Source: Hymenobacter lapidarius (GTDB lineage: Bacteria; Bacteroidota; Bacteroidia; Cytophagales; Hymenobacteraceae). Taken from it: a DNA stretch of 64,000 nt. The translations under genes and the position numbers were made by a program. The notes beneath the pieces were generated by a model. It had not been told where the DNA came from. It made no database searches and worked only from the letters and a program-made list of their open reading frames with translations. Where the stretch lies: the NCBI RefSeq assembly GCF_001816145.1, contig NZ_MDZB01000094.1, forward strand, positions 1 through 64,000. The letters run 5' to 3'. Position 1 is the first letter of the stretch, and the number at the start of each line of letters is the position of its first letter. Of the stretch, positions 1 through 8,941 are shown in pieces.

Positions 1-591
1 GCCACCACGCCCGCACTGCTGCGCAACGACACCAGCGCCGGTTCGGCGCTGCGGGCCTTGCACCAGCCCGCCACTGCTGGCCTGGAGGCGGCGGCCGTTC
101 AGGGCCGGGGCCATTTGCTGGCCGTAGCGAAACACCGTGTACATGGCCACCAGGTAGAGGCCCGCCAGCACCACGCTGTAGCCGCCCAGCCAGCCCACCT
201 GCCCAAACGCGCCGGGCTGCAAAAACGCCACCCCCACCACGCCTAACATCAGCACCCCGAAGGCGGCCGTGACCATGTGCTCCAGGCTGGCCGGGGCCGC
301 CACGGCGCGGCGCGGGGCCAGCAAATCGACCAGGGCAATGATGAGAATATTAAACAGGCAGCTGCCCAGCACGTTGCCCACGGCCAAATCGGGCGCGCCC
401 ACCAGCGAGGCGGCGCTGTAGCCGGTCAGCAGCTCCGGCATGGAGGTGACGGAGGCCATCAGCACCAGGCCCAGCCAGGCCCGGCTCAGGCCGGTGAGGG
501 AGGCAAGCTGGTCGCCGTACACCGACAGCTTGGTGCCGCTGTAGATGATGACGGCGGCGCAGACTAGAAAGCCCAGGATATCGGTGAACAT
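1..591 (-). CDS. Sodium/calcium exchanger family membrane protein (partial)
   Basis: The reading frame is open from an ATG at 591 to the window edge, so the C-terminus is missing. The visible 197 residues are very hydrophobic with about five membrane segments. A segment near residues 47-75 contains the SMPELLTGYSAA and GNVLGSCLFNILI motifs, which match the alpha-repeat of the CaCA (Na+/Ca2+ exchanger) superfamily, where the Glu and Asn/Ser line the ion site. Such proteins exchange Na+ or H+ for Ca2+ across the inner membrane. The ion cannot be told from the sequence. It lies 16 bp downstream of the small membrane protein gene on the same strand and may share its transcript. Confidence 0.8.
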   Translation of the reverse strand, partial: MFTDILGFLVCAAVIIYSGTKLSVYGDQLASLTGLSRAWLGLVLMASVTSMPELLTGYSAASLVGAPDLAVGNVLGSCLFNILIIALVDLLAPRRAVAAPASLEHMVTAAFGVLMLGVVGVAFLQPGAFGQVGWLGGYSVVLAGLYLVAMYTVFRYGQQMAPALNGRRLQASSGGLVQGPQRRTGAGVVAQQCGRGG

Positions 592-607
592 AGCAGGTGG
601 GGGTAAG

Positions 608-958
608 CTACGGTTGTTGCACCAGCTGGTAGGCCAGCAGCACCAGGCCAGCCATGTAAATGGAGGTGAAGACCACCTGGTTGTGGCGGGCCAGCCACTC
701 GGGCAGGAAGATGTCGAAGTTGGCCCGGTAGGAGTGGGAGTATTTCCGGGCGAGAATCGTGAGCGGGCAGCGACGGTTGAACAGCAGCAACAACACGCCT
801 TCGGCCAACACCAAGCCGCTGGCCACCCAGGTGTGCGCCGTTATTTTATCCGCCAGCCCACTGTACACCACGTAGCCAATGGCCGCCACGAAGAAGGCCC
901 ATACCAGCGTATGAGCCAGTCTTATCAGCAGTAGCTTACCCTTGGCAGTCAATGGCAA
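608..958 (-). CDS. Small four-helix membrane protein
   Basis: This 116-residue protein has four hydrophobic stretches (about 8-32, 41-60 and two near the C-terminus) and a central RRCPLTILARKY motif followed by FDIFLPEWLARHN. The CPLT pattern weakly recalls the DUF2784 family; the function is unknown. No ATG is available: the frame opens only two codons after the stop of the upstream metallo-hydrolase and in the same frame, and the first plausible start is TTG at 958 (a second TTG is at 952). It is probably translated by coupling from the upstream gene. Confidence 0.6.
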   Translation of the reverse strand: MPLTAKGKLLLIRLAHTLVWAFFVAAIGYVVYSGLADKITAHTWVASGLVLAEGVLLLLFNRRCPLTILARKYSHSYRANFDIFLPEWLARHNQVVFTSIYMAGLVLLAYQLVQQP

Positions 959-964
959 ACCGCG

Positions 965-2365
965 CTAGATGCCCTCGAACAGCACCGCCTTGTCCAGGTA
1001 GTCGGGCACTGTCACATTGGGCCAGTGCTGGTCCTGGCGCAGGGTGTGGGCCAGGGCTTCGGCCGCCGTGGGCTCGCCGTGCACGATGAACGTGTGCTTG
1101 GGGGCTTCCTTGAAATTCCCGAGCCAGCGCAGCAGCTCCGAGCGGTCGGCGTGGGCCGAGAGGCCGGTGAGGTGCTCGACGTGGCAGCGCACGGGCACCT
1201 GCTCGCCGAACATCTTGATTTCGGTTTCGCCTTCCTGCAGGCGGCGGCCGCGGGTGCCCTCGGCCTGGTAGCCGATGAGCAGCAGCATGTCGGCGGGCCG
1301 GGACAGGCGGTGGAAGAGGTGGTGCACGATGCGCCCGCCGGTGCACATGCCGCTGGACGAGATGATGATGGCCCGCCCGGTGAGCTGGTTCAGGCCCTTG
1401 GACTCGCGGGATTCGGTGACGAAGCGCACGCCGGGGAAGTCGAACACGTTGCCGTGCCCGAGGCGGTGGGCCGTGGGATGTCGCGGGTACAGGTCCGACA
1501 CGCGGATGCCCATCGGGCTGTCCACGTACACCGGCACCTGGGGCACGCGGCCTTCCTTAATGAGTTTTTTGAGGTAGTAGAGCAGGGTTTGGGTGCGGCC
1601 CACGGCGAAGGCGGCGATGAGCAGCACGCCGCCCCGGTCCAGGGCCGCGTTCACCACGCGGGCCACTTCGGCTTCGGGGTCGTCCACGCGCACGTTCCGG
1701 TCGCCGTAGGTGGACTCGACCAGCAGCACGTCGGCGTGGGCGACGGGGGCTGGGTCGTGCATCACCGGGTTGTCGTAGCGGCCCAGGTCGCCGCTGAACA
1801 CCAGCTGCTTGCGCTGATGTTCGCCCTGCACGGCCAGCTCCACGCTGGCGGAACCCAGAATGTGGCCGGCCTCGCGGAAGGTGAGCGTGAGCGCGCCGTC
1901 GAGCAGGATGAGCGGGGCGTCGTAGGCCACGCTTTCCACCAAGGGCAGCATCCGCTCCACGTCCTGCTTGGTGTAGAGGGCCTCGGCGGGGTGGTGCTTG
2001 GAGTAGCCTTTCTTGTTGGCGAAAGCGGCTTCTTCTTCCTGGAGCTTGGCCGAGTCGAGCAGCATGATGCTGAGCAGGTCGGCGGTGGGCTCGGTGCAGA
2101 AGATGCGGCCCCGGAAGCCGTCGCGCACCAGCTTGGGCAGGTAGCCGGTGTGGTCGATGTGGGCGTGGGTAAGCACGACGATGTCCACGTCGGCGGGCGT
2201 GAGCGGCAGTGGCTCGCGGTTGCGCAGGCGCAGCTCCTTCAGGCCCTGGAACAGGCCGCAGTCCACCATTATCTGGTGCTTGGCGGCGTGGTCATCCAGC
2301 GTGAGCAGGTATTTGGAGCCGGTGACGCAGTGGGCGGCGCCGAGAAATTGCAGACTAACGTCCAT
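965..2365 (-). CDS. Metallo-beta-lactamase / beta-CASP RNase-like hydrolase
   Basis: This 466-residue protein has the zinc-binding HxHxDH motif (LTHAHIDHTGYLP) near residue 65, followed by a beta-CASP domain and a C-terminal RMMBL-type region (LTGLSAHADRSELLRW, then FIVHGEP). Members with this order (YsgI/CPSF73-like) are predicted or proven RNA-processing endo- or exonucleases acting in the cytoplasm. The ATG at 2365 was chosen because it starts directly at the conserved MDVSLQFLGAAHCVTGS core; the frame stays open upstream to 2605 but that part has no family similarity. Divergent from ppsA. An operator/-10 pair at 2405-2447 places it near the proposed oxygen regulon. Confidence 0.9.
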   Translation of the reverse strand: MDVSLQFLGAAHCVTGSKYLLTLDDHAAKHQIMVDCGLFQGLKELRLRNREPLPLTPADVDIVVLTHAHIDHTGYLPKLVRDGFRGRIFCTEPTADLLSIMLLDSAKLQEEEAAFANKKGYSKHHPAEALYTKQDVERMLPLVESVAYDAPLILLDGALTLTFREAGHILGSASVELAVQGEHQRKQLVFSGDLGRYDNPVMHDPAPVAHADVLLVESTYGDRNVRVDDPEAEVARVVNAALDRGGVLLIAAFAVGRTQTLLYYLKKLIKEGRVPQVPVYVDSPMGIRVSDLYPRHPTAHRLGHGNVFDFPGVRFVTESRESKGLNQLTGRAIIISSSGMCTGGRIVHHLFHRLSRPADMLLLIGYQAEGTRGRRLQEGETEIKMFGEQVPVRCHVEHLTGLSAHADRSELLRWLGNFKEAPKHTFIVHGEPTAAEALAHTLRQDQHWPNVTVPDYLDKAVLFEGI

Positions 2366-2404
2366 GCGGGGAGGGGGGTGAAAGGGCGGGGCGGAAATGC
2401 AGTA

Positions 2405-2447
2405 CAAGACTACGCCCCGTCCGGCGCGCTGCCCATGACAAAAATCA
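2405..2447 (-). promoter_or_regulatory. Predicted Crp/FNR-type promoter of the metallo-hydrolase gene
   Basis: On the minus strand the operator reads CTGATTTTTGTCAT (core TGA-N6-TCA at 2436-2447), followed after exactly 23 nt by TAGTCTTG (2405-2412), one mismatch from TAnnTTTG. Spacing equals that at ccoNO, ccoI and hemA. The start codon at 2365 would leave a leader of about 30-35 nt. Confidence 0.55.
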
Positions 2448-2457
2448 GGGCCCCTGC

Positions 2458-2500
2458 TAACCTTCGTCATGCCCGCAGTCCGCCCGTAGCGAGTCCTTTG
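2458..2500 (+). promoter_or_regulatory. Weak candidate Crp/FNR-type promoter of ppsA
   Basis: CTAACCTTCGTCAT (core 2458-2469) has one mismatch to TGA-N6-TCA. After 23 nt follows GTCCTTTG (2493-2500), one mismatch to nAnnTTTG. The spacing is right but both elements are imperfect, so this is only suggestive; it would give a leader of about 90 nt. Confidence 0.25.
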
Positions 2501-2596
2501 TATGGCGCTGCTGACGCTTAGCCGACGGTCATTATCCGGCCCGATTAACGGCCAGCCGGCCCTTCCTTTTGCTTCATCTTTCCATCCCCACTCCCC

Positions 2597-5038
2597 ATGG
2601 CACAAGACGCATTCACCCTGTTTTTTCGGGAACTGACCAACGACAATGTGGCCCTGGTGGGCGGCAAGAATGCCTCCCTGGGGGAGATGTTCAACAAGCT
2701 CAACGACCAGGGCATCAGCGTGCCGGACGGCTACGCCACCACGGCCGCGGCCTACTGGCTGTTCCTGGACGAAAACGGCCTGCGCGCGCCGCTGACCGAG
2801 CTACTAGCCAGCCTCGACACCAAAGAATTCACCAACCTGCCGGAAGTCGGCGCCCGGGCCCGGTCGCTAGTGCACGGCGGGGTGATGCCCACGGCCGTGG
2901 TCACGGCCATCACGGACGCTTACCGGACCTTGCGCGCCGAGTACCCCGAGGACATTCAGGTGGCGGTGCGCAGCAGCGCCACGGCCGAGGATTTGCCCAC
3001 GGCCAGCTTCGCCGGGCAGCACGACTCGTTTCTGAACGTGCAGGGCGCACACGCGGTGGTGGAAGCCTGCCAGAAGTGCTTTGTCTCCTTGTTCAACGAC
3101 CGGGCCATCAAGTACCGCGTCCTCAATAAGTTCGACCACATGAGTGTGGCTCTCTCCGTGGGCGTACAAACCATGGTGCGCTCGGATATGGCCTCGGCCG
3201 GCGTGGCGTTCACCATCGAGCCTGAAACCGGCCACGACAACCTGATTTACCTGACCGGCAGCTGGGGGCTGGGCGAAAACGTGGTGCAGGGCGCTGTGAA
3301 TCCCGACGAATACTACCTCTTCAAGCCCTCGCTCCGCAACGGCCACCGCGCGCTCGTCACCAAAAAGCTGGGCGACAAGGCCAAAACCATGCGCTACGCC
3401 ACCGGCCCGGATGGCACGGCGGCCGGCATCGAAAACACGGACACCCTGCCCGAGCAGCGAACCCTGTTCGTGCTCACCGACGCCGAAGCCGAGCAGCTGG
3501 GCCGCTGGTGCCTGCAAATCGAGGAGCACTACAAAATGCCCATGGACATTGAGTGGGCCAAGGACGGCATCACCAATGATTTGTACATCGTGCAGGCGCG
3601 GCCCGAAACCATTCACCACGGTAGCCAGGCTTTGCGTCTGCACGAGTTTCACCGCACCCAGGACGGGCCGGTGCTGGCCACGGGCAAGGCCGTGGGCAGT
3701 CAGGTGGTGTCGGGCGTGGCCCGCCTCATCGACTCGCCCGCCGACGGCCACCGGCTGCTGCCGGGCGAAATCCTGGTGACGGACAGCACCAGCCCCGACT
3801 GGAACGCGGTGCTCAAAAACGCGGCCGTCATCGTGACCAACAAGGGCGGGCGCACCAGCCACGCGGCCATCGTGGCCCGCGAGCTGGGCTTGTCGGCCGT
3901 GGTGGGTACGCTCGATGCTACGGCCAAGATTAAGGACGGGCAGCTCATCACCGTGTCCTGCGCCGAGGGCGACGCGGGCCTGGTGTTCGACGGGGCGCTG
4001 GCCTGGGAAGAAACCGACCTGGACCTAACCCAAGTGGCGCGGCCCCGCACCAAAGCCCTGCTCATCCTCGCCGACCCCGACCGCGCCCTAACGCTGGCCC
4101 GCTACCCCAGCCAGGGCGTGGGCCTGATGCGCATGGAATTCGTGGTGAACAACGCCATCCGCATTCACCCCATGGCCCTGGTCGATTTCGATAAGCTGAC
4201 CGACCAGCACGCCCGCACCGAGATTGAGCAGCTCACGGCGCACTACGACAGCAAGCCGGAATATTTCGTCGATAAGCTCGCGCAGGCCATTGCCTTCGTG
4301 GCGGCGGCCTTCTTTCCCCGCGAAGTCATCGTGCGCCTGAGCGACTTCAAAACCAATGAGTACGCCAACCTGGTGGGCGGCCGGCAGTTTGAGCCGGCCG
4401 AGGAAAACCCCATGCTGGGCTTCCGCGGGGCCTCGCGCTACTACAGCGCCGAGTACCGCGAGGGCTTCCGGCTGGAGTGCGCCGCCCTGCGCCGGGTGCG
4501 CCTCGACCTGGGCCTGACCAACGTGAAAGTCATGGTGCCCTTCTGCCGCACCGTGGCCGAGGGCCGGCAGGTGGTGGCCCTCATGGAAGAGTTTGGCCTG
4601 AAGCAGGGCGAGGAAGGGCTGGAAATCTACGTCATGGCCGAAATTCCGAGCAACGTCATCCTGGCCAAGGAATTTGCCGAGGTGTTCGACGGCTTCTCCA
4701 TCGGCTCCAACGACCTCACGCAGCTCGCCCTGGGCATCGACCGCGACTCGGCCATCGTCAGCCACTTGTTCGACGAGCGCAACGAGGCCGTGACGCAGCT
4801 GCTGGCCCAGGTTATCCAGACCGCCAAGGCCTGCGGCCGGCCCATCGGGCTGTGCGGTCAGGCCCCGAGCGACTACCCGGACTTCGCCAAACTCCTGGTC
4901 GAGCAAGGCATCGACAGCATTTCCTTCACCGCCGACGGCTTGCTCAAGGGCCTGGCCAACATGGTGCAGGCCGAGCAGGCGCTGGGGTTGGAGCAGGAAG
5001 TGCCCGAAGCGGAAGCAGTAGAGCCAGTCGTTGCCTGA
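2597..5038 (+). CDS. ppsA: Phosphoenolpyruvate synthase
   Basis: PEP synthase (pyruvate, water dikinase) makes PEP from pyruvate and ATP, giving AMP and phosphate, the entry step of gluconeogenesis from C3 compounds. The 813 residues show the expected order: N-terminal ATP-grasp nucleotide-binding domain (GGKNASLGEM near residue 22, AVRSSATAEDLPTASFAGQ near 126), the swivelling phosphohistidine domain (GGRTSHAAIVARELG near 420, catalytic His), and the C-terminal PEP/pyruvate TIM barrel (FSIGSNDLTQLALGIDRDS and GLCGQAPSDYP with the catalytic Cys). Length is normal for the family. It is divergent from the metallo-hydrolase and followed after 43 bp by an alcohol dehydrogenase, probably co-transcribed. 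Confidence 0.95.
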   Translation: MAQDAFTLFFRELTNDNVALVGGKNASLGEMFNKLNDQGISVPDGYATTAAAYWLFLDENGLRAPLTELLASLDTKEFTNLPEVGARARSLVHGGVMPTAVVTAITDAYRTLRAEYPEDIQVAVRSSATAEDLPTASFAGQHDSFLNVQGAHAVVEACQKCFVSLFNDRAIKYRVLNKFDHMSVALSVGVQTMVRSDMASAGVAFTIEPETGHDNLIYLTGSWGLGENVVQGAVNPDEYYLFKPSLRNGHRALVTKKLGDKAKTMRYATGPDGTAAGIENTDTLPEQRTLFVLTDAEAEQLGRWCLQIEEHYKMPMDIEWAKDGITNDLYIVQARPETIHHGSQALRLHEFHRTQDGPVLATGKAVGSQVVSGVARLIDSPADGHRLLPGEILVTDSTSPDWNAVLKNAAVIVTNKGGRTSHAAIVARELGLSAVVGTLDATAKIKDGQLITVSCAEGDAGLVFDGALAWEETDLDLTQVARPRTKALLILADPDRALTLARYPSQGVGLMRMEFVVNNAIRIHPMALVDFDKLTDQHARTEIEQLTAHYDSKPEYFVDKLAQAIAFVAAAFFPREVIVRLSDFKTNEYANLVGGRQFEPAEENPMLGFRGASRYYSAEYREGFRLECAALRRVRLDLGLTNVKVMVPFCRTVAEGRQVVALMEEFGLKQGEEGLEIYVMAEIPSNVILAKEFAEVFDGFSIGSNDLTQLALGIDRDSAIVSHLFDERNEAVTQLLAQVIQTAKACGRPIGLCGQAPSDYPDFAKLLVEQGIDSISFTADGLLKGLANMVQAEQALGLEQEVPEAEAVEPVVA

Positions 5039-5081
5039 TACGGACGGAATTATTCAAAGCCCAAACCAGCAAAGCCAATCC

Positions 5082-6116
5082 ATGCTCCCCACCACCATGA
5101 AAGCCGCTGTGGCCCACGCCTACGGCCAGCCGCTGCAAATAGAGCAGGTCCCCGTCCCCGCCGTGGGTCCCGGCCAAATCCTGGTGCAGGTGGCGGCCTG
5201 CGGGGTGTGCCACACCGACCTGCACGCCCTCAACGGCGACTGGCCCGTGAAAGCGGCCCTGCCCCTGATTCCGGGCCACGAGGGCGTGGGCACGGTGGTG
5301 GCCGTGGGCCCCGGCGTGACGCAGGTGAAGACCGGCGACCGGGTAGGCGTGCCGTGGCTGCACACCGCCTGCGGCCACTGCGAGTACTGCCTCTCGGGCT
5401 GGGAAACCCTGTGCCAGGCGCAGCAAAACACCGGCTACTCTGTGCCGGGCAGCTACGCCGAGTACCTGCTGGCCGACCCCGACTACGTGGGGCACTTGCC
5501 CGACAACCTCTCGTTTCAGCAAGCGGCGCCCCTGTTGTGCGCGGGCCTGACGGTATACAAGGGCCTCAAAGAAACGGAGGTGAAGCCGGGGCAATGGGTG
5601 GTTATCTCCGGCATCGGGGGCCTGGGCCACCTGGCGGTGCAATACGCCAAAGCCATGGGCATGCGGGTGGCAGCCGTGGACGTGCAGGACGACAAGCTGG
5701 CCCTGGCGCAGTCCGTGGGCGCCGAGCTGGTGGTGAATGCCGCCACGGCGGACCCGGTGGCGGTTATCCAGGACCAGATTGGCGGGGCCCACGGCGTGCT
5801 GGTCACGGCCGCGTCCCAACCGGCCTTTGCCCAGGGCGTGGCCATGCTGCGCCGGCGCGGCACCCTGGCCCTGGTGGGGCTGCCGGCCGGCGACTTCCCC
5901 CTGAACATCTTCGACGTGGTGCTGACGGGCAAAACCGTGCGCGGCTCCATCGTGGGCACCCGGCAGGATTTGGTCGAGAGCCTGGCCTTTGCCGCCGCGG
6001 GCCAGGTGAAGGTGCATTACCACCTCGACCGGCTGGAAAACATCAACCAGGTCCTGGCCGACCTCGGGGCCGGCCGGGTGGATGGCCGGGTGGTGCTCGA
6101 TTTCACGGCGGCCTGA
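5082..6116 (+). CDS. adhP: Zinc-dependent alcohol dehydrogenase (AdhP type)
   Basis: A medium-chain dehydrogenase/reductase of 344 residues that interconverts primary alcohols and aldehydes with NAD(H). Visible features: catalytic zinc ligands in CGVCHTDLHALNGDWP and GHEGVGTVV, the four-cysteine structural zinc site in CGHCEYCLSGWETLC, and the Rossmann dinucleotide motif GIGGLGHLAVQYAKAMG near residue 175. The ATG at 5082 gives the usual short N-terminus; a second ATG at 5097 starts at MKAAV, the family's normal beginning. Probably an operon with ppsA. With the D-lactate dehydrogenase at 38.6 kb it could serve fermentative NADH disposal, but the direction of the reaction cannot be read from sequence. 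Confidence 0.92.
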   Translation: MLPTTMKAAVAHAYGQPLQIEQVPVPAVGPGQILVQVAACGVCHTDLHALNGDWPVKAALPLIPGHEGVGTVVAVGPGVTQVKTGDRVGVPWLHTACGHCEYCLSGWETLCQAQQNTGYSVPGSYAEYLLADPDYVGHLPDNLSFQQAAPLLCAGLTVYKGLKETEVKPGQWVVISGIGGLGHLAVQYAKAMGMRVAAVDVQDDKLALAQSVGAELVVNAATADPVAVIQDQIGGAHGVLVTAASQPAFAQGVAMLRRRGTLALVGLPAGDFPLNIFDVVLTGKTVRGSIVGTRQDLVESLAFAAAGQVKVHYHLDRLENINQVLADLGAGRVDGRVVLDFTAA

Positions 6117-6169
6117 TTCGGGGCTGGGCCAACCCGGTTACCGCTCAATCCCCTTTCAAGTTAGATAAC

Positions 6170-6928
6170 GTGCTCAAAAGCCCTTTCCTGGCCGAAACCG
6201 GCGCCATTGCCCGATTCGCCGGCCGGTTCTTCCGCGAGGGGTTCCGGCCGCCTTACGAGGTGCGCGAGCTGTTGTACCAGTGCTACGCGGTGGGCTACCA
6301 GTCCTTGCCGATGGTGGGCATCACGGGCTTCATCATGGGGCTGGTGCTCACGCTGCAAAGCCGGCCCACCATGGCCCAGTTCGGGGCCGAGTCCTGGATT
6401 CCGACCATGGTGGGCCTGACCATCATCCGGGAGATGGGGCCGATTATCACGGCCCTGATTTTCGCGGGTAAAATCGGCTCCAGCATCGGGGCCGAGCTGG
6501 GCTCGATGCGCGTGACCGAGCAGATTGACGCCATGGAAGTGTCGGGCACCAACCCGTTCAAGTACCTGGTGGTGACGCGGGTGCTGGCTACCACGCTCAT
6601 GCTGCCGGTGCTCACCGTGCTGGCCGATGGCATCGGCCTCTTTGCCTCTTACGTCGGCATCAACACCAAAGGCACGACCACGCTGGCCCTGTTCACGAAC
6701 AACATTTTGAGCGGGTTGACTTTCGGCGACGTGCTGCCGGCCGTTATTAAAACCTTCTTCTTCGGCTTCGCCATCGGCCTCATCGGCTGCTACAAAGGCT
6801 ATCACGCCGAAAAAGGCACCGAAGGCGTGGGCCAGGCCGCCAACAGCGCCGTGGTGGTGTCGTCGCTGGTCATTTTCATTCTGGACTTGCTGGCCGTGCA
6901 GATTACCGGCCTGCTGGGCATCAACTAG
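6170..6928 (+). CDS. mlaE: MCE/Mla-type ABC transporter permease
   Basis: This MlaE (DUF140) permease is the membrane subunit of an MCE lipid transporter that moves phospholipids between outer and inner membranes. About 252 residues with an N-terminal amphipathic region and five or six membrane segments; characteristic stretches are GITGFIMGLVLTLQ, REMGPIITALIFAGKIGSSIGAELGSMRVTEQIDAME and the C-terminal FGFAIGLIGCYKGY. No ATG is available at the N-terminus, so the GTG at 6170 was chosen, giving the usual family start (LKSPFLAETGAI). The ATPase and MCE genes follow, but a 36-bp palindrome separates it from the ATPase gene. Confidence 0.92.
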   Translation: MLKSPFLAETGAIARFAGRFFREGFRPPYEVRELLYQCYAVGYQSLPMVGITGFIMGLVLTLQSRPTMAQFGAESWIPTMVGLTIIREMGPIITALIFAGKIGSSIGAELGSMRVTEQIDAMEVSGTNPFKYLVVTRVLATTLMLPVLTVLADGIGLFASYVGINTKGTTTLALFTNNILSGLTFGDVLPAVIKTFFFGFAIGLIGCYKGYHAEKGTEGVGQAANSAVVVSSLVIFILDLLAVQITGLLGIN

Positions 6929-6949
6929 GATTTTTGCCTATAAATGAAC

Positions 6950-7037
6950 GTCATGCTGAGCTTGTCGAAGCATCTCTACCGCTTCATCAGGGCCGTTCAA
7001 CGAAGCGGTAGAGATGCTTCGACAAGCTCAGCATGAC
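6950..7037. repeat. Long perfect palindrome, copy 1 of a dispersed family
   Basis: Left arm 6950-6985 and right arm 7002-7037 are perfect 36-bp inverted copies around a 16-nt loop. The outer end reads GTCATGCTGAGCTTGTCGAA. Three related copies lie at 25171-25283, 26421-26524 and 27996-28099. The copy sits between mlaE and mlaF inside the probable operon, so the RNA would fold into a very stable hairpin. Confidence 0.9.
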
Positions 7038-7065
7038 CGTGCTTTCTTCCAAATAAATTACCTCC

Positions 7066-7842
7066 ATGTTACCTCAAGCGCCGCCAGCCACCGCGAAAGC
7101 TTCCGCGCCCGCCGAAGCGGTGCTCACGGTGGACCACGTGAGCAAATCTTTCGGCGACAAGCACGTGCTGCGGGACTTTACCCTGACGGTGCGGCGGGGC
7201 GAAAACGTGGTGGTGCTGGGCAAGTCCGGCTCGGGCAAGTCGGTGCTGGTGAAGTGCATCATCGGCCTGCTGCCGGTGGACGAAGGCAGCATCACGGTGC
7301 TGGGGCAGGACGTGGCCGCCCTCGACCACGAGGCTATGGACCGGCTGCGGGCCAAGCTGGGGTTTCTCTTCCAAAGCAATGCCCTCTACGATTCGATGAC
7401 CGTGAGCGAGAACCTGCTCTTCCCGCTGCGTCGGCAGTGGCTGGCCCACACGCCGGCCCAGGAAAAGGACATGGTGCGGCAGGCGCTGGAAGACGTGGGC
7501 CTGGCCGACACCGCCGACAAGATGCCGGCCGAGCTGTCGGGCGGAATGCGCAAGCGTATTGCCCTGGCCCGCACCCTCATTCTGCGGCCCGACATCATTC
7601 TCTACGACGAGCCCACCACGGGCCTCGACCCCATCACGGCCCGCGAAATCAGCGGCCTGCTGCGCGAAGTGCAGCAGAAGTACAACACCTCGGCCCTTAT
7701 CATCTCGCACGACATGAACTGCGTGCGCCTCACCGCCGACCGCGTGGCCCTGCTCGTGGACGGCCGCTGCTACGCCGAGGGCACCTACGAGGAACTGGAG
7801 CAGCAGGACGACCCCCAAATTCACGAATTTTTTGCCGCCTAA
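7066..7842 (+). CDS. mlaF: MCE/Mla-type ABC transporter ATP-binding protein
   Basis: This cytoplasmic ATPase of 258 residues powers the lipid transporter with the MlaE permease. It shows Walker A (GKSGSGKSV, near residue 51), Q-loop region (FLFQSNALYDSMTV), ABC signature LSGGMRKRIALART, Walker B (IILYDEPTTGLDP) and the switch His (ISHDMN). LSGGM and the SNALYDSMTV stretch are typical of the MlaF/Mkl subfamily. The first 20 residues are Ala/Pro-rich and outside the conserved domain. The gene follows the 36-bp palindrome and ends 13 bp before the MCE gene. Confidence 0.93.
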   Translation: MLPQAPPATAKASAPAEAVLTVDHVSKSFGDKHVLRDFTLTVRRGENVVVLGKSGSGKSVLVKCIIGLLPVDEGSITVLGQDVAALDHEAMDRLRAKLGFLFQSNALYDSMTVSENLLFPLRRQWLAHTPAQEKDMVRQALEDVGLADTADKMPAELSGGMRKRIALARTLILRPDIILYDEPTTGLDPITAREISGLLREVQQKYNTSALIISHDMNCVRLTADRVALLVDGRCYAEGTYEELEQQDDPQIHEFFAA

Positions 7843-7855
7843 CCCAACCCCTGCC

Positions 7856-8833
7856 ATGACTGAACGTCCCGCCAGTAATCATGTGCGCCTCGGCCTGTTC
7901 GTGGTCGTGGGCCTGGGCTGCCTGCTGGCGACCCTCTACCTGCTGGGCCGGCAGCAGAACCTGTTCAGCAAAAGCCTGGCCGTGCAGGCCGATTTTCGGA
8001 ACGTGTCGGGCCTGCTCACCGGCAACAACGTGCGCCTGGGCGGCATCACCGTGGGCACCGTCAAGAAGATTGAAATCATCAACGACACCACCGTGCGCGT
8101 GCAAATGAACCTGAACCAGGACAGCCGGGCCTTCGTGCGCAAAAACGCGGTGGCCGTCATCGGCACCGACGGGCTGGTGGGCAACACCATCATCAACCTG
8201 ATGGCTGGCGTGGGGCCCGCCGCCCCCGTGGACCCCGGCGACCAGTTGCGCACCCGCACCCCGGTGGGCATCGACGCCATGCTCGGCACCCTCGACGTTT
8301 CCAATAAAAACCTGGTGGTCATCACCCAGAGCCTGCGCGAAGTGACCGCCAAGCTTAACGGCAGCCAGGCGTTGTGGAACCTGTTGAGCAACGAGCAGCT
8401 CACGGCCGACATCAGCCGCAGCGCGCGCAATGCCGCCGTGGCCACGGACCAGCTGCGCAGCGCTTCCACCGACGTGCAGGCCCTGACCCGCGGCGTGCGG
8501 GCGGGCCGGGGACCCATCGGCTACCTGCTCCAGGACCAGGAATTTGCGCGCCAGCTGGGCCGCGCCGCGCAGAACCTGGCGGGCACGTCCGACACACTGG
8601 CGGCCACCGTGGCCGGCCTGAAACGGCAGGTGGCCACCGGCGGCGGGCCGGCCCAAACGCTGCTTACCGACACCGCCATGAGCGGGCAGCTGCGCCAAAC
8701 CGTCCGCAACGCCGCGCTGAGCACCCAAAAGCTGGACCAGAGCATGGAGGCGCTGCAACATAACTTTTTGCTGCGCGGCTACTTCCGGCGGCAGGAAAAA
8801 AAGAAGGCGCGGGCCGAAGCGAATGAGAAATAA
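7856..8833 (+). CDS. mlaD: MCE-domain (MlaD-like) lipid-binding protein
   Basis: A periplasmic substrate-binding subunit anchored by one N-terminal membrane helix (about residues 10-30), then one MCE domain (about 35-115, with FRNVSGLLTGNNVRLGGITVGTVKKIEI) and a long C-terminal helical region of about 190 residues ending in a charged KKKARAEANEK tail. MCE proteins form hexameric rings that pass lipids between membranes. ATG 7856 is preferred over an upstream TTG at 7832 that overlaps the ATPase stop, because the helix then begins about ten residues in. Last gene of the mlaEFD unit. Confidence 0.9.
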   Translation: MTERPASNHVRLGLFVVVGLGCLLATLYLLGRQQNLFSKSLAVQADFRNVSGLLTGNNVRLGGITVGTVKKIEIINDTTVRVQMNLNQDSRAFVRKNAVAVIGTDGLVGNTIINLMAGVGPAAPVDPGDQLRTRTPVGIDAMLGTLDVSNKNLVVITQSLREVTAKLNGSQALWNLLSNEQLTADISRSARNAAVATDQLRSASTDVQALTRGVRAGRGPIGYLLQDQEFARQLGRAAQNLAGTSDTLAATVAGLKRQVATGGGPAQTLLTDTAMSGQLRQTVRNAALSTQKLDQSMEALQHNFLLRGYFRRQEKKKARAEANEK

Positions 8834-8941
8834 GGGTTCAATTTGCTTTCCGCGCTGCGCAACGCAAGCGCCGAACCCGGCAGCTCGTCTTGAATTGATT
8901 CACAGGAATTTTCAACCTCTCGCCTCCTAAAATACATCCAA

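Noticed and set aside
1025-2521. Long open frame antisense to the metallo-hydrolase, and many similar long antisense frames over GC-rich genes (for example 24244-22943 and 34934-36184)
   Set aside because: They mirror real genes with strong motifs, have biased Gly/His/Ala/Val-rich composition typical of antisense GC-rich frames, and show no family motifs.
8891-8902. TGAATTGATTCA, a perfect TGA-N6-TCA core upstream of the small gene at 8942
   Set aside because: No nAnnTTTG element lies 23 nt downstream on either strand, so it does not meet the promoter rule.
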